A DNA stretch of 11,581 bases from Bacteroidota bacterium (GCA_023387375.1 JAEWIE010000032.1:1-11581); one strand, 5' to 3'; shown: positions 1-6,208, numbered from the stretch's first letter. Program-made: numbers and translations. The notes: generated from the sequence alone by a model not told the origin.

Positions 1-45
1 AAATAAAAAAACCGACATGAGAGAGTTGAATCTACAAATGTCGGT
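1..45 (-). terminator. Rho-independent terminator of the tRNA-Arg
   Basis: On the minus strand an 8-bp perfect stem (ACCGACAT paired with ATGTCGGT, plus-strand positions 38-45 and 11-18) closes a 19-base loop and is followed at once by TTTTTTATTT. It begins 4 bases after the tRNA 3' end, so it is well placed to stop tRNA transcription. The long loop makes it less compact than a textbook terminator. Confidence 0.75.
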
Positions 46-49
46 CTTG

Positions 50-123
50 TGAACGCGGAAGGAGTCGAACCCTCAACCTTCAGAGCCGTAATCTGACGCT
101 CTATCCAATTGAGCTACGCGTCC
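50..123 (-). tRNA. tRNA-Arg, anticodon ACG
   Basis: Read on the minus strand, the 74 bases fold into a full cloverleaf. The acceptor stem is GGACGCG with CGCGUUC (7 pairs, one G-U), the D-stem is GCUC/GAGC, the anticodon stem is UCAGA/UCUGA around loop UUACGGC, and the T-stem is GAGGG/CCUUC with loop UUCGACU. The anticodon ACG at positions 34-36 gives arginine; A34 would be deaminated to inosine by TadA so that it reads CGU, CGC and CGA. The discriminator base is A. The next bases are CAA, so the 3' CCA is not encoded and must be added by nucleotidyltransferase. The gene stands alone, with its own promoter upstream and hairpin terminator downstream, and there is no sign of an integrated element at its 3' end. 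Confidence 0.97.
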
Positions 124-138
124 ATTATCGTTTTACGG

Positions 139-170
139 TTTGCAAATATAGGACTTTTTTATTTTCTTTG
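139..170 (+). promoter_or_regulatory. Probable promoter of the substrate-binding lipoprotein
   Basis: TTTG at 139-142 is followed, after a 20-base spacer, by TTTCTTTG at 163-170, which matches the -7 consensus TAnnTTTG at all but the second position. Its G lies only 4 bases before the ATG at 175, so transcription would start at or within a few bases of the start codon. It is interleaved with the tRNA promoter on the other strand. The match is imperfect, hence moderate confidence. Confidence 0.45.
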
Positions 171-173
171 AAA
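143..173 (-). promoter_or_regulatory. Bacteroidota-type promoter of the tRNA-Arg
   Basis: On the minus strand TATATTTG (143-150) matches the Bacteroidota -7 consensus TAnnTTTG exactly. Nineteen bases upstream is TTTC (170-173), a 3-of-4 match to the -33 TTTG. The predicted transcription start is near 136-139, giving a tRNA precursor with a 5' leader of about 13-16 bases for RNase P to remove. The -33 box overlaps the predicted promoter of the divergent lipoprotein gene. Confidence 0.7.
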
Positions 174-174
174 G

Positions 175-1221
175 ATGAAAAGCAAAATAATTTTATTTCT
201 TTTTCTTGGTCTGCTCCTTAGTTGCGAGGGAAAGAAGCAAATGGTTTCTAGTGAATCGGTTACGATTTCAGAAACGGTTTCGTATCAGTGGCAAAAAGAC
301 AAGCTTGTTCTTACCACCGCTAAATCTCAAACAAGTTGGAGTTCAGTCGATTTGCCTTTAAAGCGAGCTGTCGTTCTCAACGCAAGTTTGATCGGCTATT
401 TTTTAGAATTAGGAATTGAATCAAATTTGGTGGGGGTTTCTAGTCCTGAATATATTTATTCTGATAAAATTTTGGATGCGATTAAATCGGGGCAAATTCA
501 GAATGTCGGGAGCGAACAAAAGTATGATTTAGAAAAAATCTTAGCTTTAAAACCTCAGGTGATCTTCACCAATTACATTGCCAATTTTGAAAATACATAC
601 GATATCCTAAAAAAGAGTGGAATTCAAATAGTCTTCTTAGATGAATATTTAGAAACCGATCCGTTGAGCAAAGCTAAATACCTTCAGGTTTTTGGCGCTT
701 TGTTTGGCGTAGAACAAAAGGCACTTGAGTCTTATACTGCTATTGAAACGAAGTACAATACCCTTAAAAAAGAGGCGCAGAAGGCCCCTACAAAGCCGCT
801 TGTCATCACCAATGAACTTTACGGAAGCCAGTGGTTCATGCCTGGCGGTAACACTCAATTTGCAATTTATATGAAAGATGCAGGTGCGAAGTACTTGCTA
901 GAGGACAATGAAGAGAAGAGAGCAATTCCCTTAAGTTTTGAGCAGGTGCTTGTAGAAGCAAAACAAGCCCGTCTTTGGGTGAATGCAGGAAATTACACTA
1001 GAAAATCGGATATGCTCGCTTTGCACCCTAACTACACAAAATTAGAGGTTTTTCAAAAAGGAAAAATTTATGGGATTTCAGGGAAAATCCAAGGGAAAGC
1101 CAACGATTACTTTGAATCCGGTGTCGTGAGGGCTGATTTAGTGCTGCAGGATTATATTAATATTGTGCATCCTGATTTAATTCCATCGGATTCCCTCGTT
1201 TATTTTAGAGAACTACAGTAA
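175..1221 (+). CDS. ABC transporter substrate-binding lipoprotein, cobalamin/iron-siderophore type (BtuF/FepB-like)
   Basis: The 348-residue product is a predicted lipoprotein that would bind a metal chelate or corrinoid for an ABC importer. Residues 1-16 are a short hydrophobic signal and LLSC at 14-17 is a lipobox with Cys17 as the lipidated residue. Residues about 62-335 have the form of the periplasmic binding protein family PF01497: the opening RAVVLNAS, the LGIESNLVGVS turn (78-89), the DLEKILALKPQVIF segment (118-131), and a C-terminal FESGVVRADLVLQDYI stretch ending in HPDL (332-335), as is common in Bacteroidota members. Inference: ligand unknown; cobalamin, heme and ferric siderophore are all possible. 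No permease, ATPase or TonB-dependent receptor gene is visible nearby, so its partners are elsewhere or it works alone. The ATG at 175 gives a natural signal peptide and has no Shine-Dalgarno. A 35-base gap separates it from mtgA. Confidence 0.82.
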   Translation: MKSKIILFLFLGLLLSCEGKKQMVSSESVTISETVSYQWQKDKLVLTTAKSQTSWSSVDLPLKRAVVLNASLIGYFLELGIESNLVGVSSPEYIYSDKILDAIKSGQIQNVGSEQKYDLEKILALKPQVIFTNYIANFENTYDILKKSGIQIVFLDEYLETDPLSKAKYLQVFGALFGVEQKALESYTAIETKYNTLKKEAQKAPTKPLVITNELYGSQWFMPGGNTQFAIYMKDAGAKYLLEDNEEKRAIPLSFEQVLVEAKQARLWVNAGNYTRKSDMLALHPNYTKLEVFQKGKIYGISGKIQGKANDYFESGVVRADLVLQDYINIVHPDLIPSDSLVYFRELQ

Positions 1222-1240
1222 ATCTCAAATTCGAAATCCC

Positions 1241-1248
1241 TATTTTTG
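1241..1248 (+). promoter_or_regulatory. -7 promoter box upstream of mtgA
   Basis: TATTTTTG matches the Bacteroidota -7 consensus TAnnTTTG exactly, in the 35-base gap between the lipoprotein stop and the mtgA ATG. I see no convincing -33 TTTG 19-21 bases upstream. The expected transcription start (about 1252-1255) would leave only 2-5 bases before the ATG at 1257. Confidence 0.5.
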
Positions 1249-1256
1249 CAGCACCT

Positions 1257-1901
1257 ATGTGGAAGTTTATAAAAAGAATTGTTTTTCTAGTCATCGTCCT
1301 ATCCCTACTAGGGTTACTCGCCGGTCGTTTTTTCAATCCGCCTATTACCTTTACGCAGATCGGTGGTGTGGTTAAATATGGGAAGTTGCAAAGAGACTAT
1401 ATCCCACTTCAGGACATGGGCGTTCAGATTCAAAAAGCGGTAATTGCCGCGGAAGATCAGAAGTTTTTTCAGCATAATGGATTTGATTATGAGGCCATAC
1501 AAAAAGCCTTAAAGCATAACGAACAGGGAAAGAAACTTCGGGGAGGAAGTACCATCTCTCAGCAAACGGCAAAAAATGTGTTTTTGTGGCAATCCCGGAG
1601 CTGGATCCGAAAAGGATTTGAAGCCTTTTTTACTTTCGCAATGGAAGCGCTTTGGCCAAAACAAGTAATTCTGGAGCGATACCTCAATTCCATTGAAATG
1701 GGACAGGGCGTCTTTGGAATTGAGGCTGCATCGCATTATTATTTTGGGAAGAATGCAAAAAGTTTAACTAAAAGTGAGGCGGCCTGGATTGCAGCGATAC
1801 TACCTAGTCCACAGAAATACGATCCCAACTATCCTTCTTCTTACTTGAGGAAAAGGCACAATTGGATTTTAAAACAGATGACGCACGTGCGTTTACCTTA
1901 A
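1257..1901 (+). CDS. mtgA: Monofunctional biosynthetic peptidoglycan transglycosylase
   Basis: MtgA polymerises lipid II into glycan strands at the outer face of the inner membrane without transpeptidase activity. The 214 residues are one N-terminal membrane anchor (about 8-23) plus a glycosyltransferase 51 domain. The family motifs appear in order: AAEDQKFFQHNGFD at 64-77, with Glu66 as the catalytic glutamate; GGSTISQQTAKN at 96-107; a lipid-facing helix ending in LWPKQ; and ILERYLNSIEMG at 138-149, with Glu140 in the E-x-Y-L-N motif. The end, YYFGKNAKSL then EAAWIAAILPSPQKYDP, is also typical. Length is normal for MtgA and there is no penicillin-binding domain. The ATG at 1257 sits just downstream of a -7 box and has no Shine-Dalgarno. 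The next gene starts 18 bases after the stop, so the two are probably cotranscribed. Confidence 0.95.
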   Translation: MWKFIKRIVFLVIVLSLLGLLAGRFFNPPITFTQIGGVVKYGKLQRDYIPLQDMGVQIQKAVIAAEDQKFFQHNGFDYEAIQKALKHNEQGKKLRGGSTISQQTAKNVFLWQSRSWIRKGFEAFFTFAMEALWPKQVILERYLNSIEMGQGVFGIEAASHYYFGKNAKSLTKSEAAWIAAILPSPQKYDPNYPSSYLRKRHNWILKQMTHVRLP

Positions 1902-1919
1902 TCTACAAAAAGACTATTC

Positions 1920-3959
1920 ATGGCATTATTTCTTTCAAATAAACCGGCTTTTGGAAGTGTTCTTAGAAAATACTTTAGTTTTAAGAATGAAACGACCTCA
2001 CTTGAGCCTTTGTTTGAAGTGTTTCATAGCCTTAAGAAGGAAGACTTTAGCGTTGTACTCGATTTTTTCGAGCAAAGTGAAGACATTACACAGAACTTTG
2101 CATCCTATATAGAAGGACTCTTTAAAGACAAGCCTTTTAATCTTTCTCTTACGGAGGCCAATATTCTTTCGGAAAACTCGTTTTTTCCGGAACTTAGAAA
2201 AAGAACCTTAGACTTTATCTTGCCTCCTGTCGGAAATGAAAATTCAATTTGGTATTTAGTGGATTTCATCTCCACAAGACCGGGAAGTGATCTAAAGTAT
2301 TTGAAAAGCATTCCCTCGGAGCAGTTGGATACCTTTTTCAAGTTGCTAGGCATTGAGGATCTTATCACCCGACCGAAGGTGAAAAGAGAAATGCTTTTCT
2401 CTGCCAATATACTCGCTTGGAGAGCCGTAGGAAATGCTTTAGAAGTGGGCGTCATGAACATGGTGCCTGAATACATGAATTACGACAATCCTTTTCTCGC
2501 GCTTCAAGACGAGATGGACCTTCTTAAAGCAGAGATGACGAAGAATCCTGATTTTCAGTTTTCCTCCAAAGATCCCGAATACAAGCAGATTAACATTTAT
2601 CTCAAGCAATGTCTTCAGTTTATCGATACGGCCTTTAAGAACTCCTCTAAATACGGGATTACCAGTAGAATTAACCAGTCGCTCTTAAAGATTCGTCAAC
2701 AGATTAACCGAATCGGTGATATCTTCTCTCTCTGGGCTATTGATGGGCCTGAGGACGTGGTAAAAAACTCCAAAGAATTAATCTTTAAGATTATGGAGTA
2801 CAAGTCGCATAAGAACAATATTTCAGAGCTCTTTGACGACGCGACAAGACTTCAGTCGCACCTCATTACAAACCATACGGCGGAGACCGGTGCCCATTAC
2901 ATTACCTCCACAAGAAAAGAATACATGAAGATGTTCTACAAAGCGAGTGGAGGAGGGATGATTGTAGGGGCGCTTTGCGTATTAAAACTCCTTTATGGCT
3001 ATGCCCCCGGCAGTGAGTTTTCCCACGCCTTTATGTACGCCTTAAATTACGCGATGGGCTTTATCATGATTTATTTGATGGGCTTTACCTTAGCGACCAA
3101 ACAACCGGCTATGACAGCGGCTACCATGGCCAAGGTTCTTTCGGATGAGAAAAACGCTTCCACCAACTATAAGGAATTTGCCCACTTGATCTCAAAGTTA
3201 TTTCGAAGCCAGTTCATTGCCTTTATCGGAAACGTAGCCTTAGCCTTTCCAGTGGCGCTTGTGCTTATCTATGGACTCGATGTGCTGTTTAATCAAAACT
3301 TTGCGACCGACAAATCGCCTGTTATTTTAAATAACCTGAATCCTTTTGAATCCAAAGCCCTCTTCCATGCGAGTATCGCTGGGTTTTATCTTTTTGTTTC
3401 GGGGATTATCTCGGGAAGTGTAGGAAATAGCTCCGTGTACTACCAGATTCCAGCCCGTATAGACAAAAATCCTATTATCAATTCTTTGCTTGGTAAACGC
3501 TTTGCTAGTGGCCTCTCAGACTACTATCAAAAGAACTGGGCGGGTATTATTTCAAACTTTTGGTTTGGGGTGATGCTAGGGATGACTGGGCCTATTGGGA
3601 AGTTCTTAGGTCTAGATCTAGACATTCGACACATTACGTTTGCCGCTGGAAACTTTGCGATTGGACTGTACGGACAGGACTTTAATGTGAGCACAATGAC
3701 CTTTTGGATTGGATTTGTCACGGTCTTCCTTATTGGATTCTTTAACTTCCTTGTAAGTTTTGGATTCTCCATGGCTCTTGCTTTTCGATCAAGAAAAATT
3801 ACATTTGGAGCAGTACGCATCATCTTAAAAGAAATTGGAAGGTATTTCCTTTCCAATCCTCTTCGCTTTTTCATACCGATTCGTTCCTTAGAGCTCGATT
3901 CAAAGGCCAAAGAACTGGTGGAAAAGACCTCTACAAAATCTGAAGAGAAGTCACTTTAG
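1920..3959 (+). CDS. PF10136 family polytopic membrane protein, usually annotated 'site-specific recombinase' (Gcr)
   Basis: The 679-residue product has the hallmarks of family PF10136. A long, mostly helical soluble N-terminal half (1-335) is followed by the conserved stretch ETGAHYITSTRKEY (322-335), a GGG turn (344-346) and GFTLATKQPAMTAATMA (388-404). The C-terminal half is a multi-span membrane region with hydrophobic segments near 343-362, 368-390, 430-455, 480-503, 540-562 and 592-622. The family name comes from an old assignment. I see none of the catalytic patterns of tyrosine recombinases (R...HxxR...Y) or of serine recombinases, and the membrane topology argues against DNA recombination. 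Its true function is unknown; the ATKQPAMTA motif between membrane spans suggests a functional site. It follows mtgA by 18 bases without a clear promoter. Its last 29 bases overlap the end of the convergent DciA-like gene. Family call is sure, role is not. Confidence 0.88.
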   Translation: MALFLSNKPAFGSVLRKYFSFKNETTSLEPLFEVFHSLKKEDFSVVLDFFEQSEDITQNFASYIEGLFKDKPFNLSLTEANILSENSFFPELRKRTLDFILPPVGNENSIWYLVDFISTRPGSDLKYLKSIPSEQLDTFFKLLGIEDLITRPKVKREMLFSANILAWRAVGNALEVGVMNMVPEYMNYDNPFLALQDEMDLLKAEMTKNPDFQFSSKDPEYKQINIYLKQCLQFIDTAFKNSSKYGITSRINQSLLKIRQQINRIGDIFSLWAIDGPEDVVKNSKELIFKIMEYKSHKNNISELFDDATRLQSHLITNHTAETGAHYITSTRKEYMKMFYKASGGGMIVGALCVLKLLYGYAPGSEFSHAFMYALNYAMGFIMIYLMGFTLATKQPAMTAATMAKVLSDEKNASTNYKEFAHLISKLFRSQFIAFIGNVALAFPVALVLIYGLDVLFNQNFATDKSPVILNNLNPFESKALFHASIAGFYLFVSGIISGSVGNSSVYYQIPARIDKNPIINSLLGKRFASGLSDYYQKNWAGIISNFWFGVMLGMTGPIGKFLGLDLDIRHITFAAGNFAIGLYGQDFNVSTMTFWIGFVTVFLIGFFNFLVSFGFSMALAFRSRKITFGAVRIILKEIGRYFLSNPLRFFIPIRSLELDSKAKELVEKTSTKSEEKSL

Positions 3960-4224
3960 TCTCGCCAAGGGCCTCTTGAAATTTTTTTAGAAAAAAGGAT
4001 TTTCGCATGCGAAAGTCATTCTTTAAAAGAGGAGAGAGTATTCTTATTTCAAGGGTTGTTCCGTTAAGTCTAACACTTTGAATTTCCGCGTACAGTGAAC
4101 TATCGAGATAGTCTTTTAAAAGGTCTCTTGCTTTTTCGCTTACCAATTGCTGCTGAAATCCACTTTTTTTGGCAAAGATTTCCATGAGCTCAGAGGCTTT
4201 GAATTCTCGTTTTTTCCTGCGCAT
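3931..4224 (-). CDS. DUF721 family protein, DciA-like
   Basis: The product is a small basic protein of 97 residues. Its C-terminal part (about 43-97) follows the DUF721 pattern: an alternating strand region SVRLNGTTLEIRI (50-62), then LSPLLKNDFRMRKSFFLKKF (63-82) and a final strand ending in SLQIL. DciA is the replicative-helicase (DnaB) loader or operator in most bacteria that lack DnaC, and Bacteroidota versions are short like this one. The position, three bases after recF, supports the call: recF next to a DUF721 gene is a recurring arrangement. The conserved tryptophan normally found in the first half of the domain is missing here, with only aliphatic residues in that region, so activity cannot be assumed. 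The 3' end overlaps the opposing recombinase-family gene by 29 bp. A palindrome with a T-run lies inside the coding sequence at residues 70-78. Confidence 0.75.
   Translation of the reverse strand: MRRKKREFKASELMEIFAKKSGFQQQLVSEKARDLLKDYLDSSLYAEIQSVRLNGTTLEIRILSPLLKNDFRMRKSFFLKKFQEALGETKVTSLQIL
3992..4017 (-). terminator. Palindrome with T-run inside the DciA-like gene; possible intragenic terminator
   Basis: TTTCGCATGCGAAA at 4001-4014 is a perfect 14-bp palindrome. In RNA it can extend by a G-U, an A-U and a G-C pair to 3998-4017. On the minus strand the hairpin is followed almost at once by CTTTTTTC, the layout of a Rho-independent terminator, yet it lies within codons 70-78 of the DciA-like gene. 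On the plus strand it is 39 bases past the recombinase-family stop but has only a weak T-run after it. It may be coincidence of coding sequence (D-F-R-M-R-K-S-F-F). Confidence 0.3.
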
Positions 4225-4227
4225 AGT

Positions 4228-5355
4228 CTAATTCTTTAGCAAGTTTTCTTGGGAAGTAATTTCAAAGATCTTACTGTCCTCGTGAATTCTTTTTACAATT
4301 TCTTCCGTTCTTTCTTTGTCGGTATCGGTGATAAACATCTGACCGAATTTCTCTCTATTAATAAGAGCAATTAGGTTGCTTACTCTGTGGGAGTCTAGTT
4401 TGTCAAATATATCGTCTAAAAGTAGGATAGGGGTCTTATGCGTAAGTTCTACAAGTCGCTTGATTTGAGCGAGCTTAAGGGCAATCAAAAAAGATTTTTG
4501 CTGTCCCTGCGAGCCTATTTTCTTTAGAAGATTCCCGTTCATTTCAAAAAGAAGATCGTCTTTATGGATCCCGCTCGAAGTATAAGTTAGTTGTCGATCT
4601 CGACTAAGATTCTTTTCTAATAGACTGCCAAAATCATTTGCGCTTAGTTCTGATTGATAGCGAACGCTAATGGATTCTTTTCCTCCAGAGAGCGTAGAGT
4701 AAAACTGCTGAATGAGAGGGTTTAAGTTCTCAATAAACTTCTGTCTTTTTTCAAAGAGAGGCAGGCCATATTCTAGTAGAGGAGCTGAGTAAATATCAAG
4801 TGAGTCGAAATCAAAACTTCGGTTCTTTTGAAAGTACTTTAAAAGCGCATTGCGCTGCTTAAGGGTTTTCTGGTATTGAATGAGCTGAAAGAGATATTCT
4901 GAATCCGTTTGCGAAATCATTTGGTCTAAAAAGCGCCTTCTGCTTTCTCCCGAATCGGTAATTAAGTTAGAGTCGTAAGGAGAAATTAAAACCGTAGGTA
5001 GATAGCCAATATGGTCTGCTAATCGGGGGTAAATTTTCTCATTCTTCTTTAGGCTTTTTTTGCCCTCTAAGGGCATTTGAAGCTGAAGAGTGCTTTGCTT
5101 GGAGGTTCCTTCTTCGAGCGAATTCTCTTCTAGAATTTCAGCATTCAGGCTAAAAAAATCCATTCCCTCTGAGATGCTCGAACTGTCCGTGTTTAAAAGA
5201 AAGCTTTTGCCTACGGATAGGTAATGAAGGGCATCAAGTAGGTTGGTTTTGCCACAGCCATTGTTTCCGACAAAACAATTGATTTGTGAGGAAAATTGAA
5301 AATCTCGGTTTAGATGATTTTTAAATTGGGCAATGTGGAGCTGAGAAACAACCAA
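4228..5355 (-). CDS. recF: DNA replication and repair protein RecF
   Basis: RecF is an SMC/ABC-type ATPase that, with RecO and RecR, loads RecA at single-strand gaps. The 375-residue product has every diagnostic motif: Walker A GNNGCGKT at 30-37; the family stretch SGESRRRFLDQMIS at 135-148; SSGIHKDDL at 260-268; the ABC signature GSQGQQKS at 281-288; and Walker B PILLLDDIFDKLD at 309-321. Length is normal. There is no in-frame ATG at the front: a TAA lies five codons upstream of TTG at 5355-5353, and this TTG puts the protein in register with the usual RecF N-terminus (start, then L-x-I-x-x-F-K-N). So TTG is very likely the real start, which suggests modest translation. It begins 40 bases after the UbiA-like stop; TAATTTTT (5382-5389) in that gap is a 7-of-8 match to the -7 box, so an internal promoter is possible. 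The DciA-like gene follows after 3 bases. Confidence 0.95.
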   Translation of the reverse strand: MVVSQLHIAQFKNHLNRDFQFSSQINCFVGNNGCGKTNLLDALHYLSVGKSFLLNTDSSSISEGMDFFSLNAEILEENSLEEGTSKQSTLQLQMPLEGKKSLKKNEKIYPRLADHIGYLPTVLISPYDSNLITDSGESRRRFLDQMISQTDSEYLFQLIQYQKTLKQRNALLKYFQKNRSFDFDSLDIYSAPLLEYGLPLFEKRQKFIENLNPLIQQFYSTLSGGKESISVRYQSELSANDFGSLLEKNLSRDRQLTYTSSGIHKDDLLFEMNGNLLKKIGSQGQQKSFLIALKLAQIKRLVELTHKTPILLLDDIFDKLDSHRVSNLIALINREKFGQMFITDTDKERTEEIVKRIHEDSKIFEITSQENLLKN

Positions 5356-5395
5356 AAGATAAGAGAGTTAAAAAGTGAAGTAAAAATTACAAGGC

Positions 5396-6154
5396 TCAAA
5401 AATACTCCATTAATATGAGAAATAAAAACGGAAGACCTGAGCAGAGCTCTACCCAAAGGGAAAAATAGCTATCTCTCTTTTGAGGCGTAGCGTAGTAGAT
5501 CAGCACTCCTGAAATCACCGCCGAAAGAAAGAAACTGAAGGCATAGATCTCGCTAAGGAAGTAGGAGGCGCATAGTGAACTTCCAAAAAGAAGAAGATAG
5601 GCGATGGTTTTCGTTTTTGGGATTCCTATTAGTCTTGGAAGAGTTAAGATTTTGTCTTTGGGAAGGTCGCGAATGTCAAAAGGTAGCACTAAGGCGGTAA
5701 TAAAGAGCCAGCTTATAAAAAAGATAGGCCACTGAATCGGTTCTGAAAACAGCCATGCATTGACAAGGGCCCAAATGAGACCGACGTAAAAAACCTTGAG
5801 TAGTGGCACCTTTCGAACCGTGTCGTCTAGAAAAGCAGAGTTATATAAAAGCCCCAAGAGAACAATAATGAGCCACTTTAAAAGACGTATTTCATTATGA
5901 TTCAAAATAATAAAGAGCGCAGAAACCAAAAATGTTACTATATTTAAAACGAGAATCTTAGAGAGCTTTTTCTTTTGTCCTTGGTATTTTGTGTAAAGAT
6001 ATCCACTCAAATAGGTGACAAAGATTAAAACGAAACTCGGAAGTCGGAACGCGTTTTGCTCTATCATGAAAAAGACGGCAAATAGCGTTCCCATAAGGGA
6101 TACGAAGATTTGCGAGTCGATTATATAGGTTTTAAGACGAGACATAACGTTCAT
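5396..6154 (-). CDS. UbiA-like polytopic membrane protein with degenerate active site
   Basis: The 252 residues form about eight hydrophobic segments, as in UbiA prenyltransferases, which transfer isoprenoid chains to aromatic or other acceptors within the membrane. The second half fits the family: VRKVPLLKVFYVGLIWALV (113-131), then VLPFDIRDLPKD (156-167), which holds the second Asp-rich motif as DIRD plus Asp167. The first motif, normally N-x-x-x-D-x-x-x-D in the second helix, is absent; the matching region near 50-60 reads GYLYTKYQGQK. This is the pattern of a group of Bacteroidota UbiA-like proteins usually left as hypothetical, so transferase activity is doubtful. It is the first gene of a likely ubiA-like/recF/dciA-like transcript. 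Two starts are possible: ATG 6154, which is only 5 bases after a perfect -7 box, or the in-frame ATG at 6145 (Met4). The second leaves a short leader. Confidence 0.7.
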   Translation of the reverse strand: MNVMSRLKTYIIDSQIFVSLMGTLFAVFFMIEQNAFRLPSFVLIFVTYLSGYLYTKYQGQKKKLSKILVLNIVTFLVSALFIILNHNEIRLLKWLIIVLLGLLYNSAFLDDTVRKVPLLKVFYVGLIWALVNAWLFSEPIQWPIFFISWLFITALVLPFDIRDLPKDKILTLPRLIGIPKTKTIAYLLLFGSSLCASYFLSEIYAFSFFLSAVISGVLIYYATPQKRDSYFSLWVELCSGLPFLFLILMEYF

Positions 6155-6159
6155 AGAAA

Positions 6160-6167
6160 CAAAGTTA
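6160..6167 (-). promoter_or_regulatory. -7 promoter box of the UbiA-like/recF/dciA-like transcript
   Basis: On the minus strand TAACTTTG matches the Bacteroidota -7 consensus TAnnTTTG exactly. No good -33 TTTG is found 19-21 bases upstream. The predicted start of transcription (about 6153-6156) is at the first ATG (6154), which suggests either a leaderless mRNA or use of the second ATG at 6145. Confidence 0.5.
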
Positions 6168-6179
6168 CACTTTTAACCT

Positions 6180-6208
6180 TTTGCTTTTTTAAGAATATAA
6201 TATATATG
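6180..6208 (+). promoter_or_regulatory. Candidate promoter of the alpha-2-macroglobulin gene
   Basis: TTTG at 6180-6183 is followed after 17 bases by TATATATG (6201-6208), one mismatch from TAnnTTTG. The spacer is slightly short. It predicts a start near 6212-6215 and a leader of about 30 bases that is AT-rich and ends in an A-run (6231-6237) before the ATG, with no Shine-Dalgarno. An alternative is the TTTGCA at 6221-6226, which lacks the TA of the box. Confidence 0.35.

Noticed and set aside
50..123. tRNA-Arg as an integration site for a mobile element
   Set aside because: I find no integrase gene, no repeat of the tRNA 3' end within the window, and ordinary core genes on the side visible.
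1257..1901. Possible truncated bifunctional penicillin-binding protein
   Set aside because: The single GT51 domain with one membrane anchor and a natural end after the KYDP region is the full length of MtgA; no transpeptidase remnant follows.
1902..1919. Separate promoter for the PF10136 gene
   Set aside because: The 18-base gap has no TAnnTTTG or TTTG element at useful spacing.
2105..2476. Minus-strand open frame of 123 codons within the PF10136 gene
   Set aside because: It is antisense to a well-supported membrane protein gene, has no recognisable domain and no promoter or start context.
3527..3910. Minus-strand open frame of 127 codons opposite the PF10136 C-terminal part
   Set aside because: Its composition (basic and proline-rich, mirror of hydrophobic helices) is that expected of antisense to membrane-span codons. 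It lies downstream of the DciA-like gene but shows no family likeness.
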